Positions 36,591 through 46,820 of a stretch of 64,000 nucleotides of DNA are shown one piece after another; position 1 is the stretch's first letter, and each line of letters begins with the position of its first letter. A program made the translations under genes and the position numbers. A model generated the notes under the pieces. It saw only the letters and a program-made list of their open reading frames with translations, had not been told where the DNA came from and did not search any database. Source of the stretch: Pseudomonadota bacterium (lineage in GTDB: Bacteria; Pseudomonadota; Gammaproteobacteria; Steroidobacterales; Steroidobacteraceae); contig JADJBE010000001.1 in the NCBI GenBank assembly GCA_016703895.1, forward strand, positions 311,501 to 375,500, read 5' to 3'.

Positions 36591-38259
36591 GCGTCTCCCG
36601 GAGGAACAAGCCGCCGATGATCACCGTCAGGGTTGCTACCACGACGGGATACCACAGCCCATTGTAGATATTGCCGGTCGCCGCGACGATCGCGAACGAC
36701 GTCACCGGCAGGAAACCGCCAAACCAGCCATTGCCGATATGGTATGGCAGAGACATCGACGAATAGCGGATGCGCGCGGGAAACAAATCTACCAACCACG
36801 CCGCGATCGGACCGTACACCATGGTCACGTACAACACGAGTATCGTGCAGATCAAGATGACCATCGGATAATTGACGGCGCTCATATCCGCTTTGGCGGG
36901 ATAGCCGGCGGTCGCGAGCGTGGCCAATGTGGTAGCCCCAAACTTCTCGCTTGCGGCTTTGAACGTCGCATCGTCGAGTGTGGCGCCAGCAAACGATGGA
37001 ATAATCGTCGCGTTGGCACCGCTACCAATGCGCACGGCGGCCACGGTGGCCGGCATTGCAGCCTCGTTCGTATACGGCACGCCACGCTTGGCGAGCAGCC
37101 CCTTGATGACATCACAGGAGGTACGAAACGACTTGCGCCCCACCGGATCGAATTGGAAGCTGCAATCGTCGGGGTCTGCTACCACCGTCACCGGCGCCGT
37201 CGCGACCGCACGCTCAAAGGCGGGATTTGCATAGTGTGTTAGACCTTGGAATAGCGGGAAATACGTCAGCGCCGCCAGCGCGCAACCCGTGAGGATGATC
37301 TTCTTGCGACCGATACGATCCGACAACGCGCCAAACAGAATGAAGGCCGGGGTGCCGATCAAGAGCGCGGCGGCAATGATCAGATTGGCAGCCTTCGCCT
37401 CGACCTGCAGAATCTTCTCCAGAAAGAACAACGCGTAGAACTGGCCCGCGTACCAGACGACCGCCTGCCCCGCCGTCGCACCGACCAGCGCCAGCAAGAC
37501 GATCTTGAGATTGTCCCAGCGGCCAAAAGCCTCGGTGAGTGGCGCCTTGGAGAGCTTGCCTTCGCTCTTGATCTCCTCGAACACGGGCGACTCGCTGAGC
37601 TGCAGGCGAATATAGACCGACACGGCTAACAAGATGATCGACAATAGAAACGGGATGCGCCAGCCCCAGTCGTTGAAGGCTGCCTCACTCATCGATACAC
37701 GGCACAGCAGAATGACCGCCAGCGACAGGAACAGGCCCAGGGTCGCCGTGGTCTGAATCCAGCTCGTGTAAAGCCCACGTCGGCCGGGTGGCGCATGTTC
37801 GGCCACATAGGTGGCAGCGCCGCCGTACTCGCCGCCCAAGGCAAGACCCTGCAACAGACGCAACACGATCAGAATGATCGGCGCTGCCACACCGATCGTG
37901 GCGTAGTTGGGCAGCATACCCACGAGCGCGGTCGACACGCCCATGATCACGATAGTCACGAGAAACGTGTACTTGCGACCAACCAGGTCCCCCAGCCGGC
38001 CGAAAACGAGTGCGCCAAACGGGCGCACGAAGAACCCGGCAGCGAAAGCCAGCAGCGCAAAAATGAAGCCGGTGGTTTCGTTGACGCCGGAGAAGAACTG
38101 CCGCGAGATCACCGCCGACAGCGCGCCATACAGATAGAAGTCATACCACTCGAACACAGTGCCGAGTGAGGAGGCAAAGATGACGCGGCGGTGTTTCGCG
38201 TCGATGCCCTTCGTCGGCGCAACGACAGCCCCGCTGCCAGTGTTGTTGTTGTCCTGCAC
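36571..38259 (-). CDS. MFS transporter, metabolite:H+ symporter (MHS/ProP-like) family
   Basis: 562 residues from a GTG preceded by GAGGGT. Typical MHS beginning ASSLGTVFEWYDFYLYGAL, the loop motif FGRLGDLVGRKYTF, then RLLQGLALGGEYGGA. A roughly 120-residue extra segment with three cysteines interrupts the second half (after PLFQGLTHYANP) before the last helices. The family takes up organic acids, betaine or dicarboxylates with protons; the substrate here is unknown. Divergent from the uvrA-like gene. Confidence 0.87.
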   Translation of the reverse strand: MQDNNNTGSGAVVAPTKGIDAKHRRVIFASSLGTVFEWYDFYLYGALSAVISRQFFSGVNETTGFIFALLAFAAGFFVRPFGALVFGRLGDLVGRKYTFLVTIVIMGVSTALVGMLPNYATIGVAAPIILIVLRLLQGLALGGEYGGAATYVAEHAPPGRRGLYTSWIQTTATLGLFLSLAVILLCRVSMSEAAFNDWGWRIPFLLSIILLAVSVYIRLQLSESPVFEEIKSEGKLSKAPLTEAFGRWDNLKIVLLALVGATAGQAVVWYAGQFYALFFLEKILQVEAKAANLIIAAALLIGTPAFILFGALSDRIGRKKIILTGCALAALTYFPLFQGLTHYANPAFERAVATAPVTVVADPDDCSFQFDPVGRKSFRTSCDVIKGLLAKRGVPYTNEAAMPATVAAVRIGSGANATIIPSFAGATLDDATFKAASEKFGATTLATLATAGYPAKADMSAVNYPMVILICTILVLYVTMVYGPIAAWLVDLFPARIRYSSMSLPYHIGNGWFGGFLPVTSFAIVAATGNIYNGLWYPVVVATLTVIIGGLFLRETHDNPEK

Positions 38260-38341
38260 GTCGCACCCTCGTACGAGCCCCCCGAGGAACGCTACAATAC
38301 CCGATTGCCTTCGAGCCAACCGGTCCCACTGTAAGAGTCCT

Positions 38342-41300
38342 ATGCCCAAACGTCCGCCTGCTACTGAAGCGATCGTCGTGCACGGTGCGCGCCAGAACAA
38401 TCTCAAGAATCTGAACCTTGAGATCCCGCTCGGCGAACTCGTGGTGGTCACCGGAGTGTCGGGCTCCGGCAAGTCCTCTTTAGTGTTCGACACGCTCTAT
38501 GCCGAGGGTCAGCGTCGTTACGTCGAGACCTTCTCGCCCTACGCGCGCCAGTTCCTCGATCGGATGGACAAGCCAGCGGTTGATCGCATCGACGGTATTC
38601 CACCGGCGATTGCCATCGATCAGACCAATCCGGTGCGCACATCGCGCTCGACGGTCGGCACGATGACCGAGCTCAACGACCATCTGAAACTGCTGTTTGC
38701 GCGCGCGGGTGTGCTCTATTGCCGCGGCTGCGGTCAGCCAGTGCGCCGCGATAGCTCCAGCAGCATCTACGCGGATATCAACCGGCGCGCCGCAGCAGCC
38801 GGCGATCCGCGTCTGCAGATATGTTTTCCGGTACCTATCCCCAAGAACTTCAAGGTGACCGAGATCCGCAAGCTGCTGGAAGCACAGGGCTACTCGCGCA
38901 TCCAGACGCTTGGAAAAAAGACCCTGGAAGTGGTACAGGACCGCTTGCGCCTGGGCTCCGCCGAGCGCAGCCGCGTGATGGAATCGCTCGAAGCGGCGCT
39001 GCGCGTGGGCCGTGGGCGCGTGCACGTCCATGTTGTCGACCAAGCAACTGCAGGTGATGAGAAGCCGCCGCGCATACTCGATACCTGGCGTTACTCGAGT
39101 GAACTACATTGCGCGCAATGTGACATCGCCTATCGGGAAGCCACGCCGAGCGCCTTCTCGTTCAACTCGCCGCTGGGTGCCTGCGAGACCTGCCGTGGCT
39201 TCGGCCGCACGATCGGCATCGATTACGGCCTGGTCGTGCCCGATGAAAACAAGACTCTAGCGGGCGGCGCTATCCGGCCGTGGCAGACCAACGCCTACAA
39301 AGAATGCCAGGATGATCTGCTCAGCTTTGCTAACAAGCGTGATATCCGCACTGACACTCCCTGGAACCAGTTGACCGCCGCCGAGCACAAGTGGGTGCTC
39401 GAGGGGGAAGGCCCGTGGAACAAGAAGGTCTGGTACGGTGCGCGCCGCTTCTTTGATTGGCTCGAAACCAAGTCCTACAAGATGCACGTACGCGTGATGC
39501 TGTCGCGCTATCGAGCCTACACACCTTGCACCGCCTGTGACGGTGCGCGCTTGAAGCCCGAATCGTTACATTGGCGCGTTGGCTCCAACGAGCTCGCCAG
39601 CGAAGCGCTGGGCGATCGCCCGCGCTATCGTCCTACCGATGCCAGCTACTCGGTCGACACGCTGGCCGCGTTACCGGGACTTTCTATTCACGACGTGATG
39701 CTGCTGCCGCTGGAACGCTGCCGCCGGTTCTTCGATGCGTTGCAGCTGCCCAAGCCGCTCGACGAGGCGGCCGATCTGTTGTTAGGTGAGATTCGTGGCC
39801 GGTACGGCTTTCTCACCGACGTGGGTCTCGGCTACCTGACGCTCGATCGTCAGTCGCGGACGCTCTCCGGCGGTGAGGTGCAGCGTATCAATCTGACCAC
39901 TGCGCTAGGTACGTCGCTCGTCAACACACTATTCGTGCTCGATGAGCCCTCGATCGGCCTGCACCCCCGCGACATGCTGCGGGTGATCGAGGTCATGCAC
40001 CGCCTGCGCGACGCCGGCAACTCACTGGTTGTCGTCGAACACGACCCGCAGATCATGCTGCAGGCGGACCGGCTGCTGGACCTCGGGCCTGGCGCCGGCG
40101 AGCACGGCGGCGAGATCGTCGCGTACGGCACACCAGCGGCCGTGTGCGCTAACGAAAAATCGCTCACCGGGCAGTATCTGAGCGGTCGGAAGCAGATTCC
40201 GCTGCCTGAATTGCCGCCCAAGCTCAGCGACGACAAGACGCGCGCAACCATGGTGCCGGCGCTGCGACACCTCGAACTCAGGGGCGTACGCGAGCACAAC
40301 CTCAAGAATGTCACGCTGCGCTTGCCGCTCAAACGCCTGGTATGCATCACCGGCGTGTCAGGTTCGGGCAAGTCCACGCTGGTGGAAGACGTGTTGCACC
40401 CGGCGCTGCTGAAAGCAACCGGCAAACCGACCGAGGCACCGGGTGAGTTCGACCAGTTAGTCGGTGCCGAGCTGATCGACGATGTGGTGATGGTCGATCA
40501 GAAGCCGATCGGCCGGACGACGCGGTCCAATCCCGCAAGCTACGTCGGTGCATTCGATGCCATCCGTGAGCTGTATGCTGCGGAGCCCGCCGCACGTGCG
40601 CGTAGTTACACTGCTGGCACCTTCAGTTTCAATTCCGGCACCGGTCGTTGCACTGCCTGCAATGGCAACGGTTTTGAGCATGTCGAAATGCAGTTTCTCT
40701 CCGACGTCTATCTGCGTTGCGGCGAGTGCGACGGCCGACGCTACCGGGCCGAGACGCTCGAGATCAAGCGCGAAGGCGCGAACGGCCGGCGCGCGAGCAT
40801 TGCCGACGCGCTCGATTTGACGGTGACGGAGGCGCTCGCGTTCTTCAAGGATGTCCCGGCGATCACGCTGCGGCTACAACCGCTCGCCGACGTCGGCCTC
40901 GAGTATGTGAAGCTGGGCCAGCCCGTACCCACCTTGTCAGGTGGCGAGGCGCAGCGGCTGAAGCTGGCTGGCCATCTCGCCACCGCCGCGGCGGACGACA
41001 AACCCTCGCTGCGCGGCAAATTGTTTTTGTTTGACGAGCCGACCACCGGTCTGCATTTCGAAGACGTCGCGAAACTGTTGCGCTCGTTTCGCAAGCTGCA
41101 GAAGGCCGGCCATTCGTTGCTGGTGATCGAACACAATCTCGACGTCATCCGGGTGGCGGACTGGATCGTCGACCTGGGGCCGGAGGGTGGCGACGCCGGC
41201 GGCACGGTGATCTGCGAGGGTACGCCGGCGCAATTGCGGCAGCACGCCACGTCGCATACTGGACGCGCGCTCGTCGAGTACGACGCGGCCCTGAAGGCGC

Positions 41301-43987
41301 ATGCCGCACCGGCCGTACCGCTCGCTACTGCGGTCAGCGATTCCGCTGCTCCCTACCACGCCAAGCGGCGCGACACGAAATCAATCGTCGTACACCGTGC
41401 GCGCGAACACAACCTCAAGAATATTGATGTCAGCGTGCCGCGCGAAGCGTTCACCGTCATTACGGGTGTGTCGGGATCAGGCAAGTCCACCCTCGCCTTT
41501 GACATCCTGTTCAACGAGGGGCAGCGGCGCTATCTGGAATCGCTCAATGCCTACGCACGCCAGTTCGTGCAACCGGCTTCGCGCCCCGATGTCGACGCAA
41601 TCTACGGCATTCCGCCCACCGTGGCGATCGAGCAACGCACCAGCCGTGGCGGTCGCAAGAGCACGGTCGCGACACTCACTGAGGTGTATCACTTCCTGCG
41701 GTTGTTATACGTCAAACTCGGTACACAACACTGCCCCGACTGCGATGTGGCGATCGAACCGCAGAGCGCCGCATCGATCGCCGCGCGCATCCAGCATGAG
41801 CACGATGGCACCCGAATCATGCTACTCGCGCCGCTGATTCTGGCTCGTAAGGGGTACTACACCGACCTTGCCAAGTGGGCGGCGGGCCGCGGCTTCAAGC
41901 ACCTGCGCGTCGATGGTGAACTACTACCGACCAAACCATGGCCGCGCCTCAACCGTTTCAAGGAACACACCATCGAGTTGCCGGTGGCGCAGATTGCCGT
42001 CCAGTTACCCAACGACGGCAGTCTGCAGCGCAACCTCGAACGCGCGCTCGATTTCGGCAAGGGCATCGTGCACGTGGTGGCACTGGACGGCGCGAAAAAG
42101 CGCGCGCAGGTCTTTTCAACCAAGCGGTCTTGCCCATCCTGCGGCACCAGTTTTGCGGAACTTGACCCGCGGCTGTTCTCCTTCAATTCCAAACATGGCT
42201 GGTGCGAGAGTTGCTTTGGGACTGGCGCAACGCTGGCGGACTTCGATGCCGAACAGACGGGCGAGGAAGCGAGCTGGCGCGACGCCGACTCCGATACCGC
42301 GTTAGTGTGTGAGAGCTGCGACGGCGAGCGTCTCAACCCGATCGCCCGCAAAGTGCGCTTCCGCGATTTGCCGATAGCGGAGCTAACCGCTCAGTCGGTG
42401 GACGCCGCTAACGGGTTCTTTGCCAAACTGAAGACCACCGGCCGCGAAGCGGCGATCGGCCGGGATCTCTTGAGTGAAATTCGTTCCCGCCTCAGCTTCC
42501 TGCAACGTGTCGGTCTCGGCTACCTGTCGCTCGACCGAGGCGCACCCACGCTCTCGGGCGGCGAGGCGCAGCGGATCCGGCTGGCGGCGCAGTTAGGATC
42601 GAACCTGCAAGGCGTCTGCTACGTGCTCGATGAGCCGACGATCGGCCTGCATCCGCGCGACAACCGCATTCTGCTCGACGCGCTGAGTGAGCTTGCCAAA
42701 CACCGCAACACACTGATCGTCGTCGAACACGACGAAGACACGATTCGGCGTGCCGACCACGTCATTGATATGGGTCCCGGCGCCGGCGTACGCGGCGGCG
42801 AGATTGTGGGCTACGGCACGATGGCGGACTTGATGGCCAACCCCGCCTCGATCACCGGCCAGTTGTTAGCCAAGCCGCTGACTCACCCGCGGCAGCCGCG
42901 CCGCGCGACCAATACCAAGTCACCCGCGCTCGCTTTGAAGGGTATCAGCCTGCACAACATCGGCAACCTCAACGTCAAGGTTCCACTTGGCCGGCTGGTC
43001 GTCGTCACCGGCGTGTCCGGCTCGGGCAAATCGACGCTCGCGCGCGACGTGCTGTTCACCAATCTAACAGCGCTGGTCGCCGACGCGGCACCGCGCCGCC
43101 GCAAGTCTCGTCCGCCGCTGATTGGCGCAACCGAGATCACGGGCGCTGACGTGATCGACCGTGTGCTGGAAGTGGATCAATCGCCGATCGGCAAGACGCC
43201 GCGGTCCTCTCCGGCCACTTACATCGGCTTCTGGGATGACATCCGTCGCATCTATGCCGGCTCCACCGAGTCAAAGATCCGCGGCTATACAGCCAGCCGC
43301 TTCTCGTTCAACACCGCGGACGGTCGCTGCGAGTCTTGCGGCGGTCAGGGCGTGCAGACGATCGAGATGAGTTTTCTACCCGACGTGAAAGTGCTGTGTG
43401 ATACCTGCGGAGGCAGACGCTTCGACAGCGAAACACTCACCGTACTGTGGCGTGGCCAGAGTATCGGCGACCTGCTTGCCATGAGTGTCGACGATGCCGT
43501 GGAGTTCTTTGCAGCGCACGCCACGGTGCTGCATCCACTCAAGTTGTTACAGGACGTGGGCCTGGGTTACCTGACACTCGGCCAGCCGAGTCCGACGCTC
43601 TCGGGCGGTGAGGCACAGCGCATTAAACTCGTGACCGAGCTCGCCAAGGTCCGTAACGACGCCCGCGGCTCACTGCGACAAAAGCCTAAGCAAACGCTCT
43701 ATGTGCTGGACGAACCCACCGTCGGCCTGCATATGGCGGACGTTGAAAAACTGATCCACGTGTTGCATCGCCTGGTGGATGCCGGCAATTCAGTTATCGT
43801 CGTCGAGCACAATCTCGATGTGATGGCCGAAGCGGACTGGATCATCGATATGGGGCCAGAGGCCGGTGCCGGTGGCTGCAAGGTCGTGGCAGCAGGCACG
43901 CCAGCGGCGGTCGCGAAGCGCGCCGCCAGCTCGCATACTGGCCTTGTTCTGGCGGAATTCCTGCGCGAGCGAACAACGGAGGCTTGA
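38342..43987 (+). CDS. Double-length UvrA-family protein (four ATPase modules)
   Basis: 1881 residues, twice the usual UvrA length, made of two tandem UvrA halves. Walker A motifs (GVSGSGKS) lie near residues 38, 671, 1042 and 1557. LSGGE signatures lie near 509, 865, 1403 and 1753, each followed by an LDEP or FDEP Walker B. Zinc-type CxxC pairs recur (CRGC, CAQC, CTAC, CGEC, CPDC, CPSC, CESC, CDTC). UvrA dimers load damaged DNA onto UvrB; here one polypeptide could supply a whole dimer. Similar fused proteins are annotated in some Proteobacteria. It is probably a paralogue of a normal UvrA encoded elsewhere, which cannot be checked here. Confidence 0.92.
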   Translation: MPKRPPATEAIVVHGARQNNLKNLNLEIPLGELVVVTGVSGSGKSSLVFDTLYAEGQRRYVETFSPYARQFLDRMDKPAVDRIDGIPPAIAIDQTNPVRTSRSTVGTMTELNDHLKLLFARAGVLYCRGCGQPVRRDSSSSIYADINRRAAAAGDPRLQICFPVPIPKNFKVTEIRKLLEAQGYSRIQTLGKKTLEVVQDRLRLGSAERSRVMESLEAALRVGRGRVHVHVVDQATAGDEKPPRILDTWRYSSELHCAQCDIAYREATPSAFSFNSPLGACETCRGFGRTIGIDYGLVVPDENKTLAGGAIRPWQTNAYKECQDDLLSFANKRDIRTDTPWNQLTAAEHKWVLEGEGPWNKKVWYGARRFFDWLETKSYKMHVRVMLSRYRAYTPCTACDGARLKPESLHWRVGSNELASEALGDRPRYRPTDASYSVDTLAALPGLSIHDVMLLPLERCRRFFDALQLPKPLDEAADLLLGEIRGRYGFLTDVGLGYLTLDRQSRTLSGGEVQRINLTTALGTSLVNTLFVLDEPSIGLHPRDMLRVIEVMHRLRDAGNSLVVVEHDPQIMLQADRLLDLGPGAGEHGGEIVAYGTPAAVCANEKSLTGQYLSGRKQIPLPELPPKLSDDKTRATMVPALRHLELRGVREHNLKNVTLRLPLKRLVCITGVSGSGKSTLVEDVLHPALLKATGKPTEAPGEFDQLVGAELIDDVVMVDQKPIGRTTRSNPASYVGAFDAIRELYAAEPAARARSYTAGTFSFNSGTGRCTACNGNGFEHVEMQFLSDVYLRCGECDGRRYRAETLEIKREGANGRRASIADALDLTVTEALAFFKDVPAITLRLQPLADVGLEYVKLGQPVPTLSGGEAQRLKLAGHLATAAADDKPSLRGKLFLFDEPTTGLHFEDVAKLLRSFRKLQKAGHSLLVIEHNLDVIRVADWIVDLGPEGGDAGGTVICEGTPAQLRQHATSHTGRALVEYDAALKAHAAPAVPLATAVSDSAAPYHAKRRDTKSIVVHRAREHNLKNIDVSVPREAFTVITGVSGSGKSTLAFDILFNEGQRRYLESLNAYARQFVQPASRPDVDAIYGIPPTVAIEQRTSRGGRKSTVATLTEVYHFLRLLYVKLGTQHCPDCDVAIEPQSAASIAARIQHEHDGTRIMLLAPLILARKGYYTDLAKWAAGRGFKHLRVDGELLPTKPWPRLNRFKEHTIELPVAQIAVQLPNDGSLQRNLERALDFGKGIVHVVALDGAKKRAQVFSTKRSCPSCGTSFAELDPRLFSFNSKHGWCESCFGTGATLADFDAEQTGEEASWRDADSDTALVCESCDGERLNPIARKVRFRDLPIAELTAQSVDAANGFFAKLKTTGREAAIGRDLLSEIRSRLSFLQRVGLGYLSLDRGAPTLSGGEAQRIRLAAQLGSNLQGVCYVLDEPTIGLHPRDNRILLDALSELAKHRNTLIVVEHDEDTIRRADHVIDMGPGAGVRGGEIVGYGTMADLMANPASITGQLLAKPLTHPRQPRRATNTKSPALALKGISLHNIGNLNVKVPLGRLVVVTGVSGSGKSTLARDVLFTNLTALVADAAPRRRKSRPPLIGATEITGADVIDRVLEVDQSPIGKTPRSSPATYIGFWDDIRRIYAGSTESKIRGYTASRFSFNTADGRCESCGGQGVQTIEMSFLPDVKVLCDTCGGRRFDSETLTVLWRGQSIGDLLAMSVDDAVEFFAAHATVLHPLKLLQDVGLGYLTLGQPSPTLSGGEAQRIKLVTELAKVRNDARGSLRQKPKQTLYVLDEPTVGLHMADVEKLIHVLHRLVDAGNSVIVVEHNLDVMAEADWIIDMGPEAGAGGCKVVAAGTPAAVAKRAASSHTGLVLAEFLRERTTEA

Positions 43988-43989
43988 CC

Positions 43990-44292
43990 ATGGCGCACGG
44001 ACTCACTTGCTGGCAGTGCGGTGCCTCGCTCGAGGCCTACTCACTACCGTTGCGGCGTCTGGAAGAGTGCAAAGCTTGCCGTGCCGAACTGCACGTCTGC
44101 CGCCTTTGCGTGGAGTACGACACGACTGTCGCCAAGCATTGTCGCGAGCCCACGGCCGACGAAGTGCGCGACAAGACCCACGCGAATTTCTGCGATCACT
44201 TCAAGCCGCAGGCAGGTGCCTACATACCGCCGGATACTGCCGCGATCGACAAGTCTCGCGCCGCGCTGGACGATCTTTTTGGCAAGCAGTAG
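43990..44292 (+). CDS. Small zinc-ribbon-like conserved protein
   Basis: 100 residues with three CxxC pairs (CWQC, CKAC, CRLC) and further Cys/His (CREP, NFCDHF), which suggests one or two structural zinc sites. It begins 2 bp after the stop of the uvrA-like gene, so they are probably cotranscribed, and its role may be tied to that protein. Family not recognised beyond this. Confidence 0.7.
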   Translation: MAHGLTCWQCGASLEAYSLPLRRLEECKACRAELHVCRLCVEYDTTVAKHCREPTADEVRDKTHANFCDHFKPQAGAYIPPDTAAIDKSRAALDDLFGKQ

Positions 44293-44296
44293 TTAG

Positions 44297-45943
44297 CTAT
44301 CCCCGGCCGAGCTTCTGCGCGATCCGATCGAGCAAGGACGTGAACTTCGAGCTGCGACGATCGACGTGCACACGCAGATGGCGCACACCTGAATCAGAGA
44401 TCAGCTCGCCTCGACCCTTGTCGAAGTCCAGTTGGTCAGCGCCCAGAATCTCAAGTGTCTCATCGAGACGTCCAGCGCTCGACTTCGCCTTGGCGGACTG
44501 CCGCGACAGTCGCGCAGACTTCGATGCGCGGGGTCGAGCCGATTCGACCGCTGTTTTCACCGAGTTGCGACTGACGACTGGTGGCGGCGACTTCTTGGCC
44601 ACCGCACGCGGCGACGATTCGCCAACCACATCCAGCTCGATCGGCGGCGGCGTGTCGTCATCTAACAAACGGAAGACATCCTGCTCGATCTTCTGCACTT
44701 CGGTAGCTGCCACGAGTGGCATTGCAGCGTCGCCCACCTTGGGTCGTGTTGCCTTCTCTTTCTCTTCCGCCGCGACGGGCACCACCGCTACCGACCCGAA
44801 ATCCGAACGGATGTAGTAAGCCACTTGTTTGGCCGAAATGGCATCGCTAAAGAAGCCCAGGCGCAGGCCATACCACCGGCGTCCCTGACGATTGGCCTCA
44901 GTGGTGTACAACGTGTAGGCATTGAAGATCGCGAGGGGCGGCACCTTGCTAGCATCGATCGGCGTCACAGACCATTCGAGCTGCACAGCGAATGACACCG
45001 GTGCCTGGCGCTGTACGTCGGCCTTGATGGCACGCATGGTGAGCGTGTCGTCCGGGCGGACCAAGGGGATGGCTTCATCGTAGGTCGCCTTGGCGCCTGA
45101 CTTGTCAGGCGCGTTGCGGCCCTCGAGTACACGCAAGGTCTGCGTATCAGTCAGTTCATCGAGCTCGGCCAACACTTCGCGAATATTGGACTCGGGCGCG
45201 GCCACTTTCGACCGCACTCCCGGGGCGCTCGCCGACTTAAGCGCCGCTTTGGCTGCGACCGCTGCGGGCGACAGCGGCGACGGCGGCGACAGCGCGGGCT
45301 CGCTAACAGCTGGCTTTGTTGGTGCCGGCTTCGGCGCAGCCGGTTGCGGGAGCGTGGTACTGCGCTCCGCCGGGGCGCGCTGAATGACTGTCGCGTCGTC
45401 TATTTCGGGCTGGGCTTTTGCGGCGGTCGGCGGCGTGGAGGACCGCGCGACTGGCGCAGCATGGACCGTTGGAACGGCTGTTGCTGGCGGTATCAGGGTG
45501 GCTGTCGGCGGCGCTGGCGCTGCCGGAGTCGCTTTCGGCGCCGCCGGCGGAGCCGGGGCGGCTGCTGATGCCGGCGCCGCTGGCGCTGCCGGGGTGGCTA
45601 CAGGCGCCGCAGCACTGCGGGCCGCAAGCTTGCGGCCCGGCGCGTCGCCTGCCCAAGCGCCCGGGTACACCTCCCGCACGACGGCGAGCCACTCTTCCGC
45701 AACTACCATGGATGGGAAATAGCCCATGTGCAGGCGGAAGCGCTCGCGCCCGTCTTCAAGGCGCCGGCTGACGAAAAACGTAAACCGGGCGAGCGCTGGG
45801 TCTTTGGGCTTCGCCAAGGCCATCGGCGTCGTTGACGAGCAGAGATTGATGACGAAATCGCCCACAGCAGGCGCAACCGTAGCGGACGGCACACGCGTCG
45901 CTCCCGGCTGCACTGCCGAGACTGCTTTTGGATTTAGGCTCAT
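44297..45943 (-). CDS. Ala/Pro-rich protein with two SPOR-like regions, under a c-di-GMP riboswitch
   Basis: 548 residues with no signal peptide. A SPOR-like module sits near the N-terminus (ARFTFFVSRRL..RFRLHMGYFPSMVVAEEWLAVV). A long low-complexity Ala/Pro linker follows, then a second module around residues 330-410 (FAVQLEWSV..YTLYTTEANRQGRRWYGLRLGFFSD), and a charged tail ending in a short basic domain. The repeated pattern of a strand, G-F-F/Y-S and a helix resembles SPOR domains. The gene follows the riboswitch at 46041-46125 and lies next to a c-di-GMP enzyme, so it is a c-di-GMP output; its action is unknown. Confidence 0.75.
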   Translation of the reverse strand: MSLNPKAVSAVQPGATRVPSATVAPAVGDFVINLCSSTTPMALAKPKDPALARFTFFVSRRLEDGRERFRLHMGYFPSMVVAEEWLAVVREVYPGAWAGDAPGRKLAARSAAAPVATPAAPAAPASAAAPAPPAAPKATPAAPAPPTATLIPPATAVPTVHAAPVARSSTPPTAAKAQPEIDDATVIQRAPAERSTTLPQPAAPKPAPTKPAVSEPALSPPSPLSPAAVAAKAALKSASAPGVRSKVAAPESNIREVLAELDELTDTQTLRVLEGRNAPDKSGAKATYDEAIPLVRPDDTLTMRAIKADVQRQAPVSFAVQLEWSVTPIDASKVPPLAIFNAYTLYTTEANRQGRRWYGLRLGFFSDAISAKQVAYYIRSDFGSVAVVPVAAEEKEKATRPKVGDAAMPLVAATEVQKIEQDVFRLLDDDTPPPIELDVVGESSPRAVAKKSPPPVVSRNSVKTAVESARPRASKSARLSRQSAKAKSSAGRLDETLEILGADQLDFDKGRGELISDSGVRHLRVHVDRRSSKFTSLLDRIAQKLGRG

Positions 45944-46040
45944 TGAATTCCCCGCTGGACACCGATCGACGCTAACAAAAGCGACGCAGTAACCGACCGG
46001 TTGCTTGAGGCACTCGTTAGTGCCGCAGCAATTGAGCTGC

Positions 46041-46125
46041 CTACCAGGCAACCCCGCTGTCCACGCGCAGCGCGTGGACCGGTGGCTTTGCGTCCCCGCC
46101 TCACGACGGGTTTGCCTTTATCTAA
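46041..46125 (-). ncRNA. Cyclic-di-GMP-I (GEMM) riboswitch
   Basis: On the minus strand, GGCAAACC is followed by a P2 hairpin CCGTC-GTGA-GGCGG with a GNRA loop. Next come the invariant GGGACGCAAAGCC, CCGG, a long GC-rich P3 hairpin (arms CCACGCGC/GCGCGTGG) and AGCGGGGTTGCC. These match the Vibrio cholerae Vc2 aptamer element by element. It sits about 100 nt before the start of the SPOR-like gene. Between them are two small hairpins without a T run, so control of translation is more likely than classical termination. Confidence 0.92.
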
Positions 46126-46271
46126 GGATGGCGAGTGTGCGAAACAAAGCACAGTTACGTCAATGACCATGAGTGTGGCCGCTGTCGCAGAACAGCGACC
46201 ACCGACAGATTCTGCTCCGCTGCAATGAACATAACGCCACAGGCGAGCGGTGACAGCGTTGCTCGCGGTTT

Positions 46272-46820
46272 TCACGGCGCAATCGAGGCTTGCCAAAACC
46301 GCCGTGCCCCGGCGAAACGCGACATGTAGTAGTCGTCCTGCAGAGAATCGTAATCGACGCTCCGGCCAGTACGCGGGGCGTGAATGAATCGACCTTTACC
46401 CGCGTAAATTCCGACGTGATCGACCCGACGACCATTCAGCTGAAAGAACACCAGGTCCCCGGGCCGCAATTCACGAATATCAACCATGGGTGCAGCCTCG
46501 AATTGCGCCCGCGCTGTGCGCGGCACACTCAAGCCCAGCTCGCGATGCGTATAAAAGACGAGACCACTACAATCAAAGCCACTCGGCGTGGCGCCACCAT
46601 ACCGATACGGTTTACCGCGCATCGACTCGGCCAGCTGCAAGATTGCGCCACCCGTCGAAGGCTCATTCGCAGCAACTTGAGTGGCGGCAATCGTTGTATC
46701 GCGAGTTGGGCCGCCGACGCAGCCAGCCATCGCCAGACAAAGCAACACGGCCCCGAACAACCCCGTCGCGCGTGACAGCGCTGCTAAAAGTGTCTCAACC
46801 GGTCTCGCGAGCGTCCTCAT
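46272..46820 (-). CDS. NlpC/P60 peptidoglycan endopeptidase lipoprotein
   Basis: 182 residues. The lipoprotein signal ends MAGCVG and is followed by a C40 peptidase domain: GKPYRYGGATPSGFDCSGLV with catalytic Cys, DHVGIYAGKGRFIHAP with catalytic His, and RRFW near the end. It would cut peptide cross-links at the outer-membrane side. The start overlaps the 3' end of the GGDEF-EAL gene by 26 bp, so the two are coupled. Confidence 0.92.
   Translation of the reverse strand: MRTLARPVETLLAALSRATGLFGAVLLCLAMAGCVGGPTRDTTIAATQVAANEPSTGGAILQLAESMRGKPYRYGGATPSGFDCSGLVFYTHRELGLSVPRTARAQFEAAPMVDIRELRPGDLVFFQLNGRRVDHVGIYAGKGRFIHAPRTGRSVDYDSLQDDYYMSRFAGARRFWQASIAP

Noticed and set aside
46052..46271. Small plus-strand frames around the riboswitch as genes
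   Set aside because: The conserved aptamer on the minus strand explains part of this region, and the frames have no ribosome site or family resemblance.
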